From NCBI GenBank assembly GCA_039034015.1, contig JBCCBM010000014.1, forward strand, positions 29,965 to 93,964: a stretch of 64,000 nucleotides of DNA. The letters run 5' to 3'. Source of the DNA: Acuticoccus sp039034015. GTDB taxonomy: Bacteria > Pseudomonadota > Alphaproteobacteria > Rhizobiales > Amorphaceae. The notes beneath the pieces were generated by a model. The model was not told where the DNA came from, did no database searches, and saw nothing but the letters and a program-made list of their open reading frames with translations. Made by a program: the position numbers and the translations under genes. Below are positions 1-7,126 of this stretch, one piece after another; the first letter of the stretch is position 1; every line of letters starts with the position of its first letter.

Positions 1-86
1 CGCGCGACGAAGTCGTCCGTCAGCGGGATTTTGCAGAGGTTGACGATACAATTCTTCCAGTCCGCATAGTTGCGCAGCGCTGTCAT
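1..86 (-). CDS. Hypothetical small protein, 5' end only
   Basis: Only the first 28 codons are inside the window; the gene runs off the left edge. The ATG at 86 follows a GGAG six bases upstream, and the reading begins MTALRNYADWKNCIV, with a CKIPLTDDF stretch next. This resembles a family of short (about 65-75 residue) uncharacterised alphaproteobacterial proteins with the same opening, but no function is known to me. It lies downstream of, and in the same direction as, the peptide transporter operon, separated by about 60 bases, so it could be its last gene. The missing 3' end prevents a firmer call. Confidence 0.55.
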   Translation of the reverse strand, partial: MTALRNYADWKNCIVNLCKIPLTDDFVA

Positions 87-146
87 CGTCGTCTCCAAAC
101 CGGTGAGCGTTGCAAGGATATAACAAACGCAGCGCCGCTCCCGCAA

Positions 147-1757
147 TCAGGCCGCCCGGACGGTCAAAAAGTCGGTGAGGTTGAAGGCGGCGCGCATCAG
201 ATCGCGCGTGTAGTCCGTTTGCGGTGCGTCAAAGATCGCCTCTGTCTCCCCCTCTTCGACAATCGTGCCGCCTTTCATCACCATAACGCGGTCGGCGATC
301 GCCCGCACAACGGCAAGGTCATGGCTGATGAAAACGTAGGTGAGGTCAAACTCGGCCTGCAGATCGCGCAAAAGGGCGATGACTTGCGCTTGCACCGAAC
401 GGTCGAGGGCGGATGTGGGCTCATCAAGGATCATGACGGTGGGCCGCAACACAATCGCCCGCGCGATGGCGATCCTCTGCCGCTGCCCGCCGGAAAACTC
501 GTGGGGGAAGCGGTTGCGCATTGAAGGCTCAAGCCCAACCTCGGTGAGCGCCGTTGCCACCCGCTCTGCACGCGCGTCCCGCCCGAGCGCGGCGTCGTGC
601 ACCTTCAGCCCCTCGGCGATGATCTCGCCCACCGTCATGCGCGGGGAGAGCGAGCCATAAGGGTCCTGGAACACCATCTGAAGGTCGCCGCGGTGGGCGC
701 GCATCTGCCGTGCGGTGAGCGCGGTGAGGTCGGTGCCGGCATAAACAACGCGGCCCGCCGAGGGCTGAAGCTGCACCAAAACGCGGCCGAGCGTTGACTT
801 GCCGCTCCCCGATTCGCCCACCACACCCAGCGTTTGCCCCTTTTTGAGGCAGAGTGACACGCCCTGCACCGCTGTAAGATCAAACGGCTTTTTCAAAAGG
901 CCGCCCGGACGGTGGAACGTGACGGTGATGTCGTCCGCCCGCAAAAGGTCGGGCGCGCTTTGCGCAACCGAGGGCTTTTGGCCGCTGGGCTCAGCGTCGA
1001 GCAGCATTTTTGTGTAGGCGTCTTTGGGCGCGGCAAAGAGGGTCTTTGTGTCCCCCTCCTCCACGATGCGGCCTTGGCGCATCACAATCACCCGGCTGCA
1101 AAACGCCTCCACGATGCCAAGATCGTGGGTGATGAAGAGGATCGACATTTGAAGCCGGGTTTGAAGCTCGGCCAAAAGCCCCAAAATTTCGGCCTGGATG
1201 GTGACGTCGAGCGCGGTTGTCGGCTCATCGGCAATCAAAAGGTCGGGCTCGTTGGCAAGCGCCATCGCGATCATCACCCGCTGGCGCTGCCCGCCCGACA
1301 GCTCGTAGGGGTAGGCCGAAAGCCGCTCCTCGGGTTCGGGCAACTGGACGAGCTTGAGAAGGTCGAGCGCGCGGGCGTTCGCCGCCTTGGCCGACAGGCC
1401 GCCGTGCACCATCAGCGGTTCTGAAATTTGCCGGCCAATTTTGTAGAGCGGGTCGAGGGAGGTCATCGGCTCCTGAAAGATCATGGTGACCGATTTGCCG
1501 CGGACTGCGTTCAGCGCGCGCCGCTTCAGCCCGATGAGGTTTTGCCCGCGATAGCGCACCGCCCCGCTCGCCTGCCCGTTGGCCGCCAAGAGCCCCATGG
1601 CGGCCATCATGGTTTGGCTTTTGCCGGACCCTGATTCGCCAACAATTGCAACGCTCTCGCCCTGCTCAACCGAGAAGGAGATGCCGCGGACCGCCTCCAC
1701 CGCACCATCGGGCGTGTCGAAGGTGACGGTGAGATTGTCGACCTCGAAAAGCGCCAT
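147..1757 (-). CDS. Peptide ABC transporter, fused dual ATP-binding protein (OppDF/YejF type)
   Basis: Cytoplasmic ATPase that powers a peptide importer. One 536-residue chain carries two complete ABC nucleotide-binding domains. Domain 1 has Walker A GESGSGKS at residues 40-47, signature LSGGQ at 153 and Walker B ending DEPT at 177-180. Domain 2 has Walker A at 314-321, FSGGQ at 421 and DEPTSA at 445. Both also have the oligopeptide-type C-terminal extension. In classical Opp systems these are two proteins (OppD and OppF); fusion is common in the YejF-like and alphaproteobacterial branch. It is the last gene of the operon, its ATG directly abutting the stop of the permease gene upstream. The substrate cannot be read from this protein. 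Confidence 0.93.
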   Translation of the reverse strand: MALFEVDNLTVTFDTPDGAVEAVRGISFSVEQGESVAIVGESGSGKSQTMMAAMGLLAANGQASGAVRYRGQNLIGLKRRALNAVRGKSVTMIFQEPMTSLDPLYKIGRQISEPLMVHGGLSAKAANARALDLLKLVQLPEPEERLSAYPYELSGGQRQRVMIAMALANEPDLLIADEPTTALDVTIQAEILGLLAELQTRLQMSILFITHDLGIVEAFCSRVIVMRQGRIVEEGDTKTLFAAPKDAYTKMLLDAEPSGQKPSVAQSAPDLLRADDITVTFHRPGGLLKKPFDLTAVQGVSLCLKKGQTLGVVGESGSGKSTLGRVLVQLQPSAGRVVYAGTDLTALTARQMRAHRGDLQMVFQDPYGSLSPRMTVGEIIAEGLKVHDAALGRDARAERVATALTEVGLEPSMRNRFPHEFSGGQRQRIAIARAIVLRPTVMILDEPTSALDRSVQAQVIALLRDLQAEFDLTYVFISHDLAVVRAIADRVMVMKGGTIVEEGETEAIFDAPQTDYTRDLMRAAFNLTDFLTVRAA

Positions 1758-2870
1758 CTAGCGGTCCTTGGGGTCGAGCGCGTCGCGCAGGCCGTCGCCC
1801 AAAAAGTTGAGCGCAAACAAAAGGATGGTGAGCGTGATGGACGGGAAAATCAGCATCCAGGGCGCCGCGCGCATGTTGCGTGCCCCTTCCGCAATCATAA
1901 CGCCAAGGCTGGTGAGCGGCTCTTGGACGCCAAGCCCGAGGAACGACAAAAAGCTCTCCAAAAGGATCACCTTTGGGATGAGGAGCGTCATAAACACAAT
2001 CACCGGGCCAAGCACATTGGGGATGATGTGGCGCCGCACGATGGCCGCGCGGGAGACGCCGAGCGCCTCCGCCGCCTGCACAAATTCGCGCCGTTTGAGC
2101 GAGAGCGTTTGCCCCCGCACAATGCGCGCCATGTCGAGCCATTCCACCGCGCCCACCGCAATGAACATCAAGACAATGTTGCGGCCAAAGAACACCACCA
2201 GCAAGATGACAAAGAATATGAACGGGAGCGAGTAAAGAACATCCACCACCCGCATCATGATGTTGTCGATCCGCCCGCCCAAAAAGCCGGCGGTGGCGCC
2301 GTAAAGCACGCCGATGAGGAGGGCGACACCGGTGGCCAGCGCCCCGATCATCAATGAAATGCGGATCGAAATCAGGATGCGCGCGGCAACATCGCGGCCG
2401 TTCTGGTCGGTGCCGAAGATGAAGCGGATCTCGTCCACATCCGCCTCCAAGACGCCGGAGCGGCTGTCATCGGACACCTCCACGAGCTGGGCGTTGGAGA
2501 AGAGGTCCGACCGGTCGAGATAGCGGGTGAGTCGGGGGTCGAGGTCTCGGGAGGAGGCAATCGGGACGCGCACGGTGCCGCCCGCCATGGTGACGGCGCC
2601 AATGTCGACCCGGGCGCGGCGGAGCGCCGCTTCAGCGCCCGGCACAATCGCCTCCAGCCGGGGGTAGGGCGTGAGGCTGGCGGGCACGCGCACATAGTTG
2701 GTGTAGACTGTGCTGTAGTGGTGGGGCCACACCATCGGCCCGAACACGCCAAGGAGCGCGGCAAACCCGAGCACAAAAAGGCTCACCATCGCGGCCTTGT
2801 TGCGCCGCAACCGCAGCCACGCCGTTGCCCAAAGCGAGCGGCTTTTGGCGCCCGCCGCAGCGCTAGTCAT
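1758..2870 (-). CDS. Peptide ABC transporter permease (OppC/DppC type)
   Basis: Inner-membrane permease of the peptide importer, 370 residues. A first membrane span (about residues 30-52) is followed by a periplasmic insertion of roughly 110 residues (about 55-165), then five closely spaced spans. The EAA loop, which docks to the ATPase, reads AAEALGVSRAAIVRRHIIPN. The protein is about 70 residues longer than E. coli OppC, the excess being the periplasmic insertion, as in YejE-like permeases. It is preceded by oppB with a 26-base gap and followed with no gap by the dual ATPase. The start codon lies in a short duplicated segment also present at the end of oppB. Confidence 0.92.
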   Translation of the reverse strand: MTSAAAGAKSRSLWATAWLRLRRNKAAMVSLFVLGFAALLGVFGPMVWPHHYSTVYTNYVRVPASLTPYPRLEAIVPGAEAALRRARVDIGAVTMAGGTVRVPIASSRDLDPRLTRYLDRSDLFSNAQLVEVSDDSRSGVLEADVDEIRFIFGTDQNGRDVAARILISIRISLMIGALATGVALLIGVLYGATAGFLGGRIDNIMMRVVDVLYSLPFIFFVILLVVFFGRNIVLMFIAVGAVEWLDMARIVRGQTLSLKRREFVQAAEALGVSRAAIVRRHIIPNVLGPVIVFMTLLIPKVILLESFLSFLGLGVQEPLTSLGVMIAEGARNMRAAPWMLIFPSITLTILLFALNFLGDGLRDALDPKDR

Positions 2871-2896
2871 AACGCACGCTTTTGTGCGGGCGTGCG

Positions 2897-3820
2897 CTAA
2901 TCATAACGCACGCGCGGGTCGATGGCGGCGTAAATGAGATCAACCACCAGGTTGAAAAGGACGATGAAGACCGCGATCACCACGACGGTGCCCATGACCA
3001 AGGTGTAGTCACGGTTGAGGGCACCTTGCACAAAATAGCGGCCGATGCCCGGAATGCCGAAAATTGTCTCAACCACCACCGACCCTGTGAGGAGCGCCGC
3101 CGCGGCCGGGCCAAGGTAGGAGATCGCCGGGAGCGAGGCCGCCCGCAGCGCGTGAACGCCGACCACCATGCGCGCCGGAAGGCCGTAGGCGCGGGCGGTG
3201 CGCACATGGTCCGACCGCAGCGCCTCCAGCATTGCCCCGCGGATGAGCCGCGCAATCACCGCAATTTGCGGCAGCGCCAGCGTCACCACCGGCAACACCA
3301 TGTGGGCGGGCGAAAAATCCTGCCAGCCGCCCGCCGGCAACCAGCCGAGCACCACGCCGAAAAGCAGCGAAAGAACCGGCGCCACCACAAAATTGGGCAC
3401 CGTGATGCCAAAAGTGGCAAGGGAGATCACGAGCGTGTCGACCCACGAGTTTTGGTAAAGCGCGGCCACCACGCCGAGCGCTGCGCCAATGAGGAGCGCA
3501 AGTGTGAGCGCGGCCGCCCCCAGCTGGATGGAGATGGGAAGGCCCGCGCCCAGAAGGTCTTGGACGCGAAAATCGCGGTAGACGAAGCTTGGCCCAAGAT
3601 CCCCCTGAAGGAGGTTGCCGAGGTAGAGAAGGTACTGTTTCCAAAGCGGCTGATCGAGCCCGAATGCGGCCTGGAGGTTGGCCATCACCTGCGCTTCCAG
3701 GGTGCGTTCGGCATCGAACGGGCCGCCGGGGGCAATGCGCATCAGGAAAAATGCGACCGTGATAATCACGAAAAGCGTCGGGATGGCGCCCAGGAGGCGG
3801 CGGATCGCATAGCGGGCCAT
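2897..3820 (-). CDS. Peptide ABC transporter permease (OppB/DppB type)
   Basis: Inner-membrane permease that pairs with the OppC-type protein, 307 residues, the usual length for OppB/DppB. It starts MARYAIRRLLGAIPTLFVII, which is the family's first membrane span, and ends with the typical charged tail AAIDPRVRYD. The EAA-type loop lies around residues 190-215 (TARAYGLPARMVVGVHALR). It is the second gene of the operon, separated from the binding-protein gene by 36 bases that contain a strong hairpin; this may lower its expression relative to the binding protein. Confidence 0.93.
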   Translation of the reverse strand: MARYAIRRLLGAIPTLFVIITVAFFLMRIAPGGPFDAERTLEAQVMANLQAAFGLDQPLWKQYLLYLGNLLQGDLGPSFVYRDFRVQDLLGAGLPISIQLGAAALTLALLIGAALGVVAALYQNSWVDTLVISLATFGITVPNFVVAPVLSLLFGVVLGWLPAGGWQDFSPAHMVLPVVTLALPQIAVIARLIRGAMLEALRSDHVRTARAYGLPARMVVGVHALRAASLPAISYLGPAAAALLTGSVVVETIFGIPGIGRYFVQGALNRDYTLVMGTVVVIAVFIVLFNLVVDLIYAAIDPRVRYD

Positions 3821-3827
3821 GACGAAA

Positions 3828-3850
3828 GGCGCCGCGGAGACCGCGGCGCC
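3828..3850 (-). terminator. Intercistronic hairpin between oppA and oppB
   Basis: Perfect inverted repeat GGCGCCGCGG / CCGCGGCGCC with a 3-base loop, lying between the oppA stop (3857) and the oppB start (3820). On the transcribed minus strand it is followed by TTTCG, a weak T run. It could act as a partial terminator or protect the oppA mRNA end against 3' exonucleases. It must be read through for the permeases to be made. Confidence 0.7.
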
Positions 3851-3856
3851 AAACCT

Positions 3857-5440
3857 TTATTCGGCGATCTGCATGAAGCGGGTCGGGTGCACATTGCGCA
3901 CGTTGTCGACCCACCCTTTCAAGTTCTCCGACACCAGCGACGTCGAGGAGTAGAAGAAGATCGGGATTTGCGGAAGATCGCGCAGGAAGAGGGCCTCTGC
4001 CTCGGCAAGGATGCGGGCGCGCTCCTCAAGGTCCGTGGTGGCCGCCGCCGTGTCGAGCAGGGCGTCGTACTCGGCGTTCATGTAGTTGCCGTAGTTGAAG
4101 CCCGGGTTGTCACTGCGGTTCAGGAACAGAAAGTTCTGCGGGTCGGCATAGTCGCCAATCCAGCCGGCCCTTGCGACGTCGTGCGCCTTCTCATCACGCA
4201 ACATCGCGTAGTGGGCCGAAAGATCACGCTGGTTGTAGGTGACGGTGACGCCAAGCGGGCGCCACATCTCCGCAATGGCGGTGGCCGTGTTGCGGTGATC
4301 TTCGGCCGTGTTGTACGAAATTTCCACCTCAAGCGGATTGTCGGGGCCAAAGCCTGCCTCCGTCATCAGGCGGACCGCCTCATCTTCGCGGTCAAGCATT
4401 GACATCTTCGCGTAGTCGAGCACCGGCTGATCGTCGACATAGTTTGCAACGCCCGGCGGCACGAGGCTGTAAGCCGGGATCATGGAGCCGGACCAGATCT
4501 CTTCGGCCAAAAACTCCCGATCGATGGCCATCGACAAGGCTTGCCGCACCCGCACATCCGAAAACGGCTCGCGCGCCCCATTCACCCCGTAATAGTAGGT
4601 GCCCAGATAAGGGTAAACGCGCACCTGATCACCCAGCCGCTCCTTCAGTGAGGCCAAAAGCTCCCGCGGCGTTTCTTGGCAGGAGTGCACCTCGCCCGCC
4701 TCAAAGCGGCGCAGGCAGGTCGCCCGCTCTTCAAAGGGCAGATATTCCACGCGCGTGATCTGAACATCGTCAGCCGTGTGGAAGGTTTCACTCTTCTCAA
4801 TCACCAATTTGTCGTTCGGCGTGAACGAGACGAGCGTGTAGGGCCCGTTGGTCACCATGTTTTCGGGCTGCACGAACGCTGCCCCATGCTCTTCAACACT
4901 TGGCGGGTGGACCGGAAGACCGGTCTGGTGCGTCAAAAGCTCGATGAAATAGGGGGTCGGCGCCTCAAGGGTGAATTGGAGCGTGGTGTCATCCACCGCC
5001 ACAACGCCGAGGGTGTCTGGCTCCGCCTCACCCTTGTTGATCGCCTCGGCATTTTTGATCGGGTACAAAATGTTGGCGTATTTCGCGCCCGTCGCCGGGT
5101 CCATGATGCGCTTCAGCGAAAACACGAAGTCCGACGCGCGGACCGGGTCGCCGTTGGACCATTTGGCGTCATCGCGCAGGGTGAAGGTGACGGTGGTGCC
5201 ATCGTCCGACACTGTCCACGCCGTCGCCACCCCCGGGATGACCGAGCCGTCGGCCCCGTTGATGACCAAGCCCTCGTAAAGGTCGCGCAAAATGTGCGCC
5301 TCCACCACCGTGGAGGTCTTGTGCGGGTCGAGCGTTTCCGGGTCGCCCGAGGAGCCACGGACGTAGGTGGCCGCGGTGGCCGACGTTGCCGCCAGCGTGA
5401 GCGCGAGCGCCGTTGCCCCAAAAAGTGTCCAGATGCGCAT
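3857..5440 (-). CDS. Peptide ABC transporter substrate-binding protein (OppA/DppA family)
   Basis: Periplasmic peptide-binding lipocalin-like receptor of SBP family 5, about 527 residues. The ATG at 5440 is chosen because GAGGGAAC precedes it at good distance and it opens a clean signal peptide (MRIWTLFGATALALTLAATSATA, cleavage near residue 23); an upstream in-frame extension is possible but has no signal sequence. The family fingerprint near the start (GDPETLDPHKTS) and the later WIGDYADPQNFLFL segment match OppA-type proteins. It is the first gene of the oppA-B-C-DF operon and its own transcript is bounded by a hairpin. It could bind di- or oligopeptides or other peptide-like solutes; I cannot tell which. 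Here lipocalin-like is not meant as a fold claim: the fold is the two-lobed periplasmic binding fold. Confidence 0.92.
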   Translation of the reverse strand: MRIWTLFGATALALTLAATSATAATYVRGSSGDPETLDPHKTSTVVEAHILRDLYEGLVINGADGSVIPGVATAWTVSDDGTTVTFTLRDDAKWSNGDPVRASDFVFSLKRIMDPATGAKYANILYPIKNAEAINKGEAEPDTLGVVAVDDTTLQFTLEAPTPYFIELLTHQTGLPVHPPSVEEHGAAFVQPENMVTNGPYTLVSFTPNDKLVIEKSETFHTADDVQITRVEYLPFEERATCLRRFEAGEVHSCQETPRELLASLKERLGDQVRVYPYLGTYYYGVNGAREPFSDVRVRQALSMAIDREFLAEEIWSGSMIPAYSLVPPGVANYVDDQPVLDYAKMSMLDREDEAVRLMTEAGFGPDNPLEVEISYNTAEDHRNTATAIAEMWRPLGVTVTYNQRDLSAHYAMLRDEKAHDVARAGWIGDYADPQNFLFLNRSDNPGFNYGNYMNAEYDALLDTAAATTDLEERARILAEAEALFLRDLPQIPIFFYSSTSLVSENLKGWVDNVRNVHPTRFMQIAE

Positions 5441-5644
5441 GGACGGTTCCCTCATGATTTTTGTCGCGGCAAAGGGCCGCTGCGCGCGCCACACCGCGCG
5501 TCCTTCCAGCAAATGCGCCACACATCACGGTTGCCGTCAACGTTCTTTCGCAGCCCAGAATTTTGACGATGCCCGCGTGCGCAGCATGCCCAACATCAAG
5601 GCATGCGTGTGTGACAACATGACGTCAACCGTCGGGCGGAACCC

Positions 5645-5660
5645 TGGCAAGCCCTTTGCA
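5645..5660 (+). promoter_or_regulatory. Sigma-54 (RpoN) promoter of the urea transporter operon
   Basis: The sequence TGGCAAGCCCTTTGCA matches the -24/-12 consensus TGGCACG-N4-TTGCW at every position but one, with the correct spacing between the GG and GC elements. It lies 37 bases before the urtA ATG, giving an expected transcript start near 5671. Sigma-54 control fits nitrogen-starvation induction of urea uptake through NtrC. An interrupted inverted repeat GCATGCC-N9-GGCATGC at 5584-5606 lies upstream and might be an enhancer site, though it does not match the NtrC consensus well. Confidence 0.8.
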
Positions 5661-5697
5661 ACGCGAGGCCAAACCTGAAACGTCGAAGGAGCATTCG

Positions 5698-6972
5698 ATG
5701 AAAACTCTCCTCCTCGCGCTCGCCGCCTCCACGGCGCTGACGCTCCCCGCCATCGCCCAAGAGGGTGAGCCCATCAAGGTCGGCGTCCTGCATTCTCTGT
5801 CCGGCACGATGGCGATCTCTGAGACCACGCTCAAAGACACCGTCTTGATGCTCGTCGAAGAGCAAAACGCAAAGGGCGGGCTCCTTGGCCGTCCCCTCGA
5901 GGCCGTTGTGGTGGACCCCGCGTCCGACTGGCCGCTGTTTGCGGAAAAAGCGCGCGAACTCCTCACCGTGCACGATGTGGACGTGATTTTTGGCAACTGG
6001 ACGAGCGTGTCGCGCAAGTCCGTCCTGCCGGTGATTGAAGAGCTGAACGGGCTTTTGTTCTACCCGGTGCAGTATGAGGGCGAAGAATCGTCCAAAAACG
6101 TGTTCTACACGGGCGCTGCGCCGAACCAACAAGCCATCCCCGCCACGGACTACTTCCTGGAAGAGCTGGGCGTTGAAAAGTTTGCGCTCCTGGGCACCGA
6201 CTATGTCTATCCGCGCACGACCAACAAGATCCTTGAACAATACCTCAAGGACGCCGGCATCGCCGAAGACGATATCTTCGTGAACTACACGCCCTTCGGC
6301 CACTCCGACTGGTCCAAGATTGTGGCCGACGTGGTCGCCCTTGGCGCAGATGGCAAAAAGGTCGGCGTCATCTCCACAATCAACGGTGACGCCAACATCG
6401 GCTTCTACAAAGAACTTGCCGCAGCCGGCGTCTCGGCAGACGACATCCCCGTCGTTGCCTTCTCGGTGGGTGAGGAAGAGCTGTCTGGCCTCGACACATC
6501 GAACCTTGTCGGCCACCTCGCTGCCTGGAACTATTTTCAGTCCGCGGACACCGCCGAAAACGAAGAGTTCGTCGAAGCGTGGAAGGCGCGCATGGGCGAC
6601 GAGCGGGTGACCAACGACCCCATGGAGGCCCACTATATCGGCTTCAACATGTGGGCGCAGGCGGTTGAAGCGGCAGGCTCCACCGAGGTGGACGCGGTGC
6701 GCACCGCCATGTACGGCCAAGAATTCCCGAACCTGACGGGTGGCACGGCCATCATGCTGCCGAACCACCACCTTGCCAAACCCGTCCTCATTGGTGAAAT
6801 CCAAGAAGACGGTCAGTTTGACATCATCACGCAGACCGAAGAAGTCGACGGTGATGCTTGGACGGACTTCCTGCCCGAGTCAGCTGTCTTGAAGTCTGAC
6901 TGGCAAGAGCTTGGCTGCGGCATGTTCAACACCGAGACCGAGACCTGCGTCCAGATCAAGTCCAACTACTGA
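5698..6972 (+). CDS. urtA: Urea ABC transporter substrate-binding protein
   Basis: Periplasmic receptor for urea (and possibly short amides), 424 residues, of the type I LIV/FmdD-like binding-protein family. The ATG at 5698 follows AAGGAG and opens a signal peptide with cleavage near residue 21 (LPAIAQ). Diagnostic UrtA features are the opening IKVGVLHSLSGTMAISETTL, a run of conserved aromatic and acidic residues in FGNWTSVSRKSVLPV, and LLFYPVQYEGEE. It is the first gene of urtABCDE, behind a sigma-54 promoter. Two hairpins and a direct repeat separate it from urtB, which probably sets a high urtA to urtB ratio. Confidence 0.96.
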   Translation: MKTLLLALAASTALTLPAIAQEGEPIKVGVLHSLSGTMAISETTLKDTVLMLVEEQNAKGGLLGRPLEAVVVDPASDWPLFAEKARELLTVHDVDVIFGNWTSVSRKSVLPVIEELNGLLFYPVQYEGEESSKNVFYTGAAPNQQAIPATDYFLEELGVEKFALLGTDYVYPRTTNKILEQYLKDAGIAEDDIFVNYTPFGHSDWSKIVADVVALGADGKKVGVISTINGDANIGFYKELAAAGVSADDIPVVAFSVGEEELSGLDTSNLVGHLAAWNYFQSADTAENEEFVEAWKARMGDERVTNDPMEAHYIGFNMWAQAVEAAGSTEVDAVRTAMYGQEFPNLTGGTAIMLPNHHLAKPVLIGEIQEDGQFDIITQTEEVDGDAWTDFLPESAVLKSDWQELGCGMFNTETETCVQIKSNY

Positions 6973-6978
6973 GCGACC

Positions 6979-7060
6979 GGAGCGGCCTAGGCCGCTCCAA
7001 AACGAAAAGAGGGCGGTTTTGGCCGCTCCAGCACCAAGAGAGGGCGGCCACGCGCCGCCC
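6979..7060 (+). repeat. Palindrome, 27-bp direct repeats and hairpin between urtA and urtB
   Basis: A perfect 20-base palindrome GGAGCGGCCTAGGCCGCTCC occupies 6979-6998. Its right half begins a 27-base unit (6990-7016) that recurs at 7021-7047 with four differences. A second hairpin, GGGCGGC-N5-GCCGCCC, lies at 7042-7060. No long T run follows, so this is more likely an RNA-stabilising or attenuating structure at the end of urtA than a full terminator. Confidence 0.65.
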
Positions 7061-7126
7061 CTCCCCTGCGCTCAAAAATTCGTGCAACGTTTCGGCACGA
7101 CCGCTCCAGACACGGATCGCCCGCCG

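Noticed and set aside
2882..4402. A 506-codon plus-strand frame opposite the peptide transporter genes
   Set aside because: Highly basic, histidine-rich antisense product of oppB and oppA; no domain, and the opposite strand encodes clear proteins.
147..5440. Microcin C/YejABEF-specific transporter assignment
   Set aside because: The fused ATPase and long permease resemble the Yej group, but the receptor sequence alone does not distinguish it from general oligopeptide systems, so only the broad call is made.
5460..5560. Sigma-70 promoter for oppA on the minus strand
   Set aside because: A TTGACG lies upstream, but no reasonable -10 is found at the right distance.
5584..5606. NtrC binding site call for the inverted repeat upstream of urtA
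   Set aside because: Arms GCATGCC/GGCATGC with a 9-base spacer do not match the usual TGCACC-N5-GGTGCA pattern; recorded only as a possible enhancer.
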